DNA of 64,000 nucleotides, from NCBI RefSeq assembly GCF_015706575.1, contig NW_024037047.1, positions 6,204,632-6,268,631 of the forward strand. The letters are read 5' to 3'. A program made the position numbers and the translations under genes. Every line of letters starts with the position of its first letter. The stretch's first letter is position 1. Source of the stretch: Patiria miniata. Lineage: Eukaryota; Echinodermata; Asteroidea; Valvatida; Asterinidae. Positions 56,041-64,000 of the stretch are shown one piece after another. A model generated the notes under the pieces. It had not been told where the DNA came from and made no database searches. It saw only the letters and a program-made list of their open reading frames with translations.

Positions 56041-56846
56041 GTACAAGTTTTACTCGGCCTCCGAGAAATGTTTGCTCCTGAAAAGATCCGAGACCGCAGT
56101 CTCCCGCGATGCCAAAATCGCTCCACGTCCGTGGCAAAATGTGGAGGGTGTCTTCTGCCGGGTCGGACACTTCGGGTCGTCCTAATTTTTCCGTACGGAC
56201 CGGCGATCCGTTTTGTCGATTTTTTGTGACTGCGTTAAGATCGCGATATTTGAAGCAATGCATTGATCCTTCGTTGATCCCAAACAGGCCCCCGAAATTA
56301 TAACGCGACACTGAATTATACGTGGCGGACAGTGAACTCACAACACTCACCCTTGGTGGAAGCATGGAGCTGTAAACAGCGAGCATCGTAGACCCAACCT
56401 CGTTTCCAGGGTGTGGAGCAGGCTGCAGTACCCGTTGCCATCGACGGTTTTACGCAGACCCCGGAAGTACAAAGTGTAGACCTTCGATTGGTCAGAGCAC
56501 GCAAGGCATACTAATGTGTAGTCATTCTGAGTATTCGTGCACTCGGCGTAGGGGTGGCAAGCTAAGCATATGAACGAATAGAGACACTTGGTGGCCACGC
56601 ACCATGGACAAAAAATATTTTACCAAGGTCACCCCATACAACCGTTTGGTGAACACTTTTGCAGAACGGCCGAGTAGAACACGTAAACGGAAAAATTAGG
56701 ACGACCCGAAGTGTCCGACCCGGCGGAAGACACCCTCCGCATTTTTCCACGGGCGTGGAGCGATTTTGGCGCCGCGGGAGACCGCGGTCTCGGATCCTTT
56801 CAGGAGCAAACATCGTCTCGGAGGCCGAGTAAAACTCTCTCTTATA
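56041..56846. mobile_element. Foldback element with about 155-base arms
   Basis: Arms about 56041-56197 and 56688-56846 are inverse copies (AGTTTTACTCGGCCTCCGAG, GGTCGGACACTTCGGGTCGT). The 490-base interior contains, on the minus strand, a Cys-rich open stretch (CLACHPYAECT, CLACSDQ) ending at a good donor, AAGG/GTGAGTG (about 56348). This may be a captured host exon or a transposase relic. No clear target duplication. Confidence 0.7.
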
Positions 56847-57083
56847 TATATAGATATGTATGCATATCATAGGAATGCTCCATCTCAATACAAAGACGAT
56901 AACAACCAATTTATTTTGTGGACCACGAAACAATGTTTTACTAGTGTCAGTCATGCTGTCGATATTATAAATTATTTGTCGTTTGTAATCATTTGCTTAA
57001 TACAAGTTAATCAACTTAATTTTGAAAAGAAAACAAATTGTACTAGTCGTATGCTACTTACTGTTACTTACTTCTTTATGAAT

Positions 57084-57180
57084 TATAAAGTGCGACTTCA
57101 GTAGATCGCTTTCAATTTGCAGAAATACCGCCAGGCAAGCACTAGGTTCAAGATATGTAGGTCTATATGGGTATATTTGC
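57084..57180 (+). pseudogene. Promoter-only remnant of an F-box unit
   Basis: TATAAAGTGCGACTTCAG at 57084 and TTTCAATTTGCAG, predicted start 57114 (30 bases on), are followed by the 5' UTR blocks CAAGCACTAGGTTCAAGATA and ATATTTGCTCCAT. The homology ends at about 57190, and by about 57325 the sequence is already a unit's 3' flank (GTCAGACAACAATATCTCCAA, GGAGAGGGCGCATCTGATTC). The whole transcribed body is gone. Confidence 0.7.
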
Positions 57181-58339
57181 TCCATCAAACTTGTGCATCA
57201 CATCAATGCTTTCAGGTAAATATTTGTAAATATTTAAAAATTTACGATAACACGGTTGTTGGTATGAGTACCTATTATGTATGAATAATTTGTTCATCAA
57301 AGTATTAAAACACTCTAAAAATAAAACACGGTCAGACAACAATATCTCCAACATTTTTATGCACCATGCACCATATATTGTAAATAAGACTTTCTATATG
57401 ATCTCATGGAGAGGGCGCATCTGATTCCGGGTCAAATCGGACATAGTGGAGAAGGGATATCAGTTCAGTGTAGAGAAAACTGCTTAATTTTATTTTACTC
57501 AGACTAACTTCCTCTGTCTTATGTAATTGTGGCAAGTTTTATAGAGAAAAAAATGGTTTGTTTTTTTTCTGTAAAAAATAAATGTTGTGTCAAAATCGTT
57601 TACAAGAATATGCGACGACAATAACAATTTGAAATAATAAATGATCAAGTCATTATAATTGAAATAATAGTCGTTGATATGAAACGGTTTGCAGTGGTTT
57701 TGGATCCATCGACAGTTTCCATATTCCTGAAATTTACATTCTATCTTCATTTCCACAAAATAAACAAAATCAGCAATTCAAGTCATCCATATAATTTGTT
57801 CTCAAATGTCTGTGCAAGAAAAAATAAATCCATTTTTATTCTTCAAATATATAACTGTAGCCTGGAGCCGGGTACTTGTTTTTTGGATGCCAGGGTATAT
57901 AAAACACAATTAAGTATAAAATATATTCCCCGTATTGCGATTCATACCTACGTTTTCCTAGCTCATGTTCCAATATAACTCATACCAGTCTAAATAACAT
58001 TAATATTTGTGTGTCGCAACTGAATGACAACTGGTATAGACGGCAAATATAGCAACTAAATATATTTTCTAGTTCAGAAAGACACTGCTTGTTTACCGAG
58101 ACAAGAGTCGTTCACAATGGGCCTACCCGTACCCAGCCAATTGTCCTTGACTTAAACAGTTTTTGTATTTTTTTTTAACTGGCAGATAGGCTCGATACAG
58201 CAGGCTGGTGGAATGTTTTTCCTGTACTTTCCCCAGGTATGTTTTTTAAGTGACGTCGAGGGCAACCTTGCCACCAACATGCCTTTTGTTTTGAACAATG
58301 GGAAATACAAATATATGGGGTTGTTTGGTACTACTGAAG

Positions 58340-58382
58340 TACAAAGGATCGCATCAGTATAAGTCGTTCTTTCAGTTTGCCA
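58340..58382 (+). promoter_or_regulatory. Putative core promoter of gene G
   Basis: TACAAAGGATCGCATCAG then TTTCAGTTTGCC (predicted start 58374). Same degraded TATA and CRE as gene E but with a four-base longer spacing, so the duplicate pair already differs in promoter geometry. Confidence 0.5.
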
Positions 58383-58642
58383 GTTGAAATACCCTATGAT
58401 ATTATAGTAGGTTCCGGTTTATACATCGCCATGTTTACTCAACTTCGAGTTGTTTACTTGTCCTTCGATTTAGTTAATATTCTCGAAGACCAGCCAAGTT
58501 TCTCTTTGTACTCATCTTACTGATCGATCGACTCTAATTTACAAGTGTTATCTTTCTCATTGACTGAATCACTTAGTGTGACTTGCTCAAATCCTGGACC
58601 ATCATTGCTAGGCCTACCCACCTTTGTTTTTACGTCGGAGCG

Positions 58643-58780
58643 GTAAGATGTATCTTTGAGTCAATATGTTAAATTATTGAGAATTTGGTAAAGCATGTAT
58701 ATATATATCAGCATCTTCAAGTTTTATTGTGAATCGTTTGCACACACTCGATCAATATAATTGATTGTGTATGCTTACAG
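58643..58780 (+). other. 5' UTR intron of gene G
   Basis: Donor CGGAGCG/GTAAGATG, acceptor TGTGTATGCTTACAG/ATG; 138 bases, the same length as in gene E. Confidence 0.75.
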
Positions 58781-58807
58781 ATGGATTGCTGCAGGTGGAT
58801 TTGTCGG

Positions 58808-60355
58808 ATGGAGACAGATGCTTCTGAGGCTGATCACGGAACATTTACATATCAGTTAACTGATGGAGTAAACTTGGCTGACCTGCCACAGGAACTTAAA
58901 GCGCGTATATTTCGTCATCTGACTGCTACAGATCTCTGTCGTGTGGCATTATGTAATCGAATCTTGAGAGAAACGGCTAATGACGATGATCTGTGGCACC
59001 GTCTTTGTCAAAAGCAAGGATGGGAGCGCTACGGTACAATTTCCGATCTTTGCAAAGAACCTCCATTTAAACCAACGTCAAAGGAGCACAAGACGGGCGA
59101 AGGGGGCGCGCCTACGTTCCCGGTCGATGCTGTTGTGACCGGTTCAGACTGGCCTGGACTGGTGGATACATGTAAATGGAAGGAAGTCTACATGAAAGCG
59201 AGGCACCTGGAAGAAAACTGGAGGAACGAGCGCTTCTACACCACGTTATTTGATTTAAGCTTAACCAACGACAAAGAAAGCGTTTCTTCGTCTAATAGTG
59301 ATAACTATGCTTACCTTCAATTGATACTTAATATCGCTGTGGAAGGTGACTGTCTTGTTGCCGGTTCCTGGCACAGGACCTTAGAAGTGTGGGATATGTG
59401 CAGCAAGACACGCCAGCACCTCATTCAACTCGATATCAGTGAAGCTTCAGAAGCCCTGAAGATGAAGGATGGCATCGTAGCTGCGGGTTGTAAGGACGGT
59501 AAGATTCGTACCTTCTCCGCCCAGACTGGAGAACAGCTGCAAGTCATGTCAGGGCATCGTCTTGCCGTGTCTCAACTCTTCTTCGATGGAGAGACAATCG
59601 TTAGTGTTGCTCAAAAGCAGCCTTCATTATGGGGTTATGATGATAGCGTGGACGCAGACAGCGACGTATGGGTCTCGAGTGCAGCAAACGGTGCCTATCG
59701 CTATGTCTTACAGAGTGGCCACGAAGCGACAAGACTGCTTCACCTCGACTACAAGGACAAGATCGTAGCTGGTGCGTACAGCGACAACATAATTCGCATA
59801 TGGGATGCACGCAGTGGTTCTTGCTTGGAGGATATTGCTTCTGGCATGAACAAATTGACTTCCTGCCATTTAGGGGAAAGTATTGTCATCGGCGCATCCA
59901 AAGATTTCATCGTGAAGATTTGGGACCTGCAGTATTGGAAATGCATCAAGACATTTGATGTACCTCTTCATCAAGGGATACAATTATCTTCTCCCTATGA
60001 ACAAGCAAAGTACATGTATAGTGATGGGTTGCTCATTGCAGTTACATTACATAATGGGCTTTACATTTTGAATCTGAATGGTGAACGACTCTTGATTGAT
60101 GGTCGTGGTACAGTGCAACCTCTCTCCCTCAAGGGCAATAAGCTGCTTACATGGAGCAGTGAAGACGGATGGTACGGCGGACTGTGGCTTTTCTACCCAA
60201 TGAAAAGCGCGGATGGTAAGGCACAAGGCAGTTCCAAGACAGTACAATACGTTGGGCAAACGCACGTCGCATGTGCTTGGATGAGCGATACCAAAATGGT
60301 CTATCAGGGCCTGTATGGCTTCCCTACGTATGTTTCCGTCCGTCACTACTGGTGA
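58808..60355 (+). CDS. F-box/WD40 protein G (SCF receptor)
   Basis: 515 aa from ATG 58808 (524 from the in-frame ATG 58781 at the exon's first base, probably not ancestral). Near-identical duplicate of gene E in coding and upstream sequence. F-box about 25-67, SDLCKEPPF, linker, WD40-like blades and the ending VRHYW are all present. Changes from E cluster in the propeller: DSDIRVWSAANGAS becomes DSDVWVSSAANGAY, losing the Trp of that WD motif; CMQDIACG becomes CLEDIASG; WELQSWEC becomes WDLQYWKC. The variable loop QKQPSLWGYDDSVDA is unchanged. As an SCF receptor it should bind SKP1 through the F-box like its paralogues; the changed blade could alter target choice or fold. Confidence 0.93.
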   Translation: METDASEADHGTFTYQLTDGVNLADLPQELKARIFRHLTATDLCRVALCNRILRETANDDDLWHRLCQKQGWERYGTISDLCKEPPFKPTSKEHKTGEGGAPTFPVDAVVTGSDWPGLVDTCKWKEVYMKARHLEENWRNERFYTTLFDLSLTNDKESVSSSNSDNYAYLQLILNIAVEGDCLVAGSWHRTLEVWDMCSKTRQHLIQLDISEASEALKMKDGIVAAGCKDGKIRTFSAQTGEQLQVMSGHRLAVSQLFFDGETIVSVAQKQPSLWGYDDSVDADSDVWVSSAANGAYRYVLQSGHEATRLLHLDYKDKIVAGAYSDNIIRIWDARSGSCLEDIASGMNKLTSCHLGESIVIGASKDFIVKIWDLQYWKCIKTFDVPLHQGIQLSSPYEQAKYMYSDGLLIAVTLHNGLYILNLNGERLLIDGRGTVQPLSLKGNKLLTWSSEDGWYGGLWLFYPMKSADGKAQGSSKTVQYVGQTHVACAWMSDTKMVYQGLYGFPTYVSVRHYW

Positions 60356-62170
60356 AATAATCATGACAATTCGTTCAAATTCTGAGAATTGCTGACTGAT
60401 GATGACATTCGCGATAATGGAGATGTAATGTGCTATTGATGGAGATGTTTGTGTTTGTGATGTGTGGCTATGTAATAGTTTCTTATTTGTCTCAAAATCC
60501 ATCGCTTGCATAATTAGGTCACGTCTATTGGGTCAGTTGGGAAAGTGAATGACAAATCTTTCTCCAACATAATTATAATAGTGTTGCAAACCTGACTAAC
60601 TGCAACATCAGGAACAGGGCGCCCTTGATGTCTGGCCAATGTTCGTAGTTAAGAAGGGATTAAATAAAAATCTAGAGTAAACCAAGTGCTCTATTGTACT
60701 TATAAGCCAAAAGTACTCTATCTAATGTAATGTCTGGGTTAAATAAAAGATCTTGAATAACAATTCAATAAATTTCCTGTATTTCGACCTATTAAACCTA
60801 CTGTTTCCAAGCTTGAGTTCAATTATACCTGCTAAGACTGTATGACTATAGAGGGTCTCCGTATTTGTTATGGGCCAAATCAAGGATCATTGCAGACTTA
60901 AAAAAATTCTAACAAGCAACTCGATCTGCTAATATCAGCACGGCTGAGCAATGACACCATGGCCAAAGACAACCGATCGTCTTACAAGGTGTGAGTTTAT
61001 CCTTCAAAGAGCCAGTCACAGTCACCAATGGGCCGGCTTTTCTTAACTTCATCCAAATAAATCATTCGTCCATAACATAACCAATTTGTATTGCACGGCA
61101 GTCACAGACTGTTAAAAAAGGCTACACTGGGCTCCATACAGCAACAGGCTATTTTTTTCTCGTACCGTGTCCCGGTATTGTCGAATGCAAATATTGTTAC
61201 CTACACGCCTTTTGTTTTGAACAATGGGAAATATTCAGTTTTGTTGCACCACTAAATTACAAAGATCGACGTCACTCGTCGATCGCTTTGAGTTTGCACA
61301 ACTAAAATACCCCTACGCAGTATATGGACCGCGATACGTATGGGTCCACTGAACTAATTCAAGCCCCATTAAACACAGTGTAAAATCAACAAAGTTCAGG
61401 GCCGTAAGCAAGCCAATATCACTGTTTTTTCTAATAAAAAAAAATATTATTGTCATGTCTTTCATCTTTTCATTTCTTTTTAAATTTAGGTAGATTAGCC
61501 AATTACATTTTAAAATATTCACACCAAAGCAAAGTCACCTCCCGAAAAGTGATAGTTCCCAAGCCTGCATGTAGCCATTGTACAAGTGGCATCCTTCCAC
61601 TTTCACAGGCAAATTATGACCCATTTTTCATCCGTAATTTTATCAAACCTGCCCTGAGATGGAAGGCCAAAAACCAGGGAGTTAATCCTTGGCTACACTT
61701 ACACAATTCCATCGTTTCAAAGCCAAACAGTCTCTGTTTTCAAAAGAAGTTGTGGGGGCACTTTTTATGCTAATGACCTCGCGTAGAAATTCTCACTTGA
61801 ATAAGTTCAGTGCACCCGGATATAACTTCGCGTGTTAAGCTACGCTACAAAGCTAAGCGCCGTGTTTATGCACGTTCGTCACTGAACTTGGCGTTTGCAG
61901 AGTCCTTCTTGTTTGCTAGTCCAAGAGGGCTGGGCAAGTGTCATTTCTGCACCAATCTCAATTATTGACTGACTGTCATTTGTAATAAAAACTAGTCGTT
62001 GTACCTTTCTGGCCGGCTGACTGTCACTTATTGTGACTAGCACAGATTTGGGGCCTTCTCTATAGTCTTGCCTGCATGGTCCTGTTTTGAAAGTCAGAAC
62101 GGTAAGTTGAACTATTGGTCATTTGATTTATCGATAATTATTATGTTGTGCACAACTCTATGGGCGTTAG
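60356..62170. other. 3' flank of gene G and 5' half of a broken unit
   Basis: Unit marker CAGGGCGCCCTTGATGTC (60615), then a degraded promoter (TACAAAGATCGACGTCAC at 61258, TTTGAGTTTGC at 61287) and a 5' UTR exon with donor AGAACG/GTAAGT (62102). A block at about 61385-61800 interrupts the promoter-to-exon region, shares AAATTGTGGG-GCACTTTTT-like words with 19526-19750, and is probably an old element. Confidence 0.55.
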
Positions 62171-62178
62171 TTAACTCT

Positions 62179-62640
62179 AATCGTTAGTGTTGCTCAAAAG
62201 CAGCCTTCATTATGGGATTATGATGATAGCGTGGACGCAGACAGCGACATATGGGTCTGGAGTGCAGCAAACGGTGCCTCTCGCTATGTCTTACAGAATG
62301 CATCAAGACATTTGATGTACCTCTTCATCAAGGGATACAATTATCTTCTCCCTATGAACAAGCAAAGTACATGTATAGTGATGGGTTGCTCATTGCTGTT
62401 ACATTACATAATGGGCTTTACATTTTGAATCTGAATGGTGAACGAGTCTTGATTGATGGTCGTGGTAAAGTGCAACCTCTCTGTTTCAAGGGCAATAAGC
62501 TGCTTATATGGAGCAGTGAAGACGGATGGTACGGCGGACTGTGGCTTTTCAACCCAATGAAAAGCGCGGATGGTAAGGCACAAGGCAGTTCCAAGACAGT
62601 ACAATACGTAGGGCAAACGCACGTCGCATGTGCTTGGATA
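62179..62640 (+). pseudogene. F-box/WD40 C-terminal fragment
   Basis: The 5' UTR intron of this unit runs straight into propeller sequence (ATCGTTAGTGTTGCTCAAAA). After YVLQ there is a deletion of about 230 bases relative to gene G (roughly 59718-59940), joining TCTTACAG to AATGCATCAAG and shifting the frame. The remainder (CIKTFDVPLHQGIQ, NLNGERVLIDGRG, THVACAWI) reads in another frame and stops matching at 62640, where an unrelated repeat begins (GGGTCATTCCATGTCAGACC). It lacks the start, F-box and last residues. Confidence 0.9.
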
Positions 62641-63283
62641 AGGGTCATTCCATGTCAGACCAACGCACTTTTTTACCTCATGTCTTCCGATTTTGATGAA
62701 AATTGCTGTGCTTGTAGGTCCTAATGAGCAATGAATACACACCAATTTTTAGCCCGATCCGACCTATTATGTGGTCAGGGCAGAAGCCACCAAAAATGGC
62801 ATTTTTAGAGTAAAATACCATCCTTTTAGTATAAATATGTCAAAACTATGGCAATTTTCATCGAATATATGTGAATTTGGTATTAAAATAATATGGCTTG
62901 CTTGCTCAATCACTTCTTTTGTCAAAATTAAATTTTGTGAAAAGTAGGTCACATGACCTTTAATATGCTATCGTGACCTTTGACCCAATTTTTGTAATAA
63001 TGTATCATTCCGAAAATCAACGAAATAAAAATAACTTGCTAGAGCATGTCTTCCTCTATTAGAATCTACTAAAAATCAGTTGGGGTCTTCCAAATTTACA
63101 ACTTTATGACTACTTTTGTACAGTTGGTAGGTTACAAAGAGTCAATTTATAAACTTTACATAAGAAATACACCAACACAACTTACTATTCTGTTTCTAAA
63201 GTTACTAAAATATATCTTGGTTTGTGAATTTCTCATTCTGAGGGCTGATGAGGTCTAACCAGACTCATAGTGTAAATTGTCAG
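62641..63283. other. Unidentified repeat-like sequence
   Basis: It begins abruptly at the end of the F-box fragment, with GGGTCATTCCATGTCAGACC and CTTCCGATTTTGATGAAAAT. The sharp join suggests an element boundary at 62640. No inverted repeat or coding frame found. Confidence 0.35.
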
Positions 63284-63469
63284 CAGTGGCGCACCCAGGA
63301 TTTGGCTTGGGGGGGGGGGGGGGGGGGGGGGGCGGGGGGGGGTCATAAATCGTTTTTGTTCAAATTTCTGTAAAAGATTGGACCAACAAAACCTAGCCTA
63401 AAATCAAACAAACAAATTGACAATGTTGGGGGTGGGTTCAAGCCCCCCCCCCCCTCCTGGGCGCCACTG
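63284..63469. mobile_element. hAT-type MITE with G and C runs
   Basis: Ends CAGTGGCGCACCCAGGA and TCCTGGGCGCCACTG. The 8-bp flanks ATTGTCAG and ATAATTAG agree at five positions, so this copy is older. A run of about 30 G starts at 63309. Confidence 0.75.
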
Positions 63470-63699
63470 ATAATTAGTTATCCCACGAGCGCGCTTGGAA
63501 TATGAAATAATGCAATGCTGCTGTGACCCATATGCCACTCGATGCACTACATAAATTCCGTGTTCCACGAGTGCAAGTGGGATTTATAACCAATTTATCT
63601 TCAAGCAAACTTGATATCAAATGCGTACACGCGGTGAAGATGTACGTGCATACATGTAGTGTATTGGTATAGGAAATAACACAACATATCGTCACCGAC

Positions 63700-63985
63700 A
63701 CCACGAAGTAACACTCTACCGTGTTAAAGCATATTTTTTTCGATTTTCAGTTTTTTGGATTTTTAAACATTATTCATCAAGGCCTACCATTGCACGAAGT
63801 TTCAAAGCTTCAAGAGCTTTACTTTAATAATTACGCTAAGTATCCATGGCAACTTTTGCGCAAAAGTGACAATTTTCGTTTTCACGAAGTAACACTCAAG
63901 TTCCATTTTCCATTGCAATGCATGGCGCGCACTCTGCTCATAAGTGAGCAAAAACGTTTTCACGAAGTAACACTCTTCTTGTAAC
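63700..63985 (+). repeat. Dispersed short repeat CACGAAGTAACACTC
   Basis: Three copies at about 63702, 63884 and 63961, two of them preceded by CGTTTT. They may belong to an element running beyond the window end. Confidence 0.6.
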
Positions 63986-64000
63986 AAGTTGTATGAGCGC

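Overview
This window is a piece of animal (metazoan) nuclear genome. Genes have GT-AG introns, and one intron looks GC-AG. Intergenic DNA is AT-rich, full of small DNA transposons and tRNA-derived repeats, and often carries ACATGTA-type words. A recognisable SYCP3 gene plus this repeat style suggest a marine invertebrate, probably a deuterostome (echinoderm, hemichordate or cephalochordate); the species cannot be fixed from the sequence. No bacterial, viral, rRNA or CRISPR feature was seen.

Layout. (1) 1-8254, minus strand: 5' part of a synaptonemal complex protein 3 (SYCP3) gene, with exons at 8122-8254, about 6655-6729, 3671-3705, 2864-2981 and 316-415; the 3' part lies outside the window. 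Its introns are filled with SINE-like repeats, a minisatellite and several MITEs. (2) 13924-62640, plus strand: a tandem array of paralogous F-box/WD40 genes. Seven are intact (called A to G here: 13956, 23835, 27848, 34047, 37876, 44182, 58808), each with its whole coding region in one exon directly after a conserved 3' splice site. There are also an N-terminal fragment (17391-17658), a unit reduced to promoter, 5' UTR and start (41048-41970), a promoter-only remnant (57084-57180) and a C-terminal fragment with a frameshift (62179-62640). Several units share a core promoter: a TATA-like box, a CRE-like TGACGTCA and an initiator-like TTTCAGTTTGCC about 30 bases after the TATA. They also share a 5' UTR exon, an intron of about 140-150 bases and a common 3' flank. 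(3) 48785-53065, minus strand: a four-exon gene for an unrecognised single-pass membrane protein, sitting between F-box genes F and G, with an apparent one-base frameshift in exon 2. (4) The rest is mobile DNA: hAT-type MITEs with perfect 8-bp target duplications and long G/C runs, TTAA-flanked piggyBac-type MITEs, Harbinger-type TAA/TTA-flanked MITEs, and several foldback elements. The most striking is at 20951-22693, whose arms are arrays of a 61-bp unit with a six-unit higher-order period.

How the parts relate. The F-box/WD40 proteins should be substrate receptors of SCF (SKP1-CUL1-F-box) ubiquitin ligases. The F-box and linker are nearly invariant while one WD40 loop differs in sequence and length in almost every copy, which suggests a shared ligase interface with diversified targets. 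The array shows birth and death of genes: a recent duplicate pair (E and G), deletions that removed gene bodies, and MITE insertion at a gene. SYCP3 is a meiotic chromosome-axis protein; any functional link between it and the array is not shown by the sequence.
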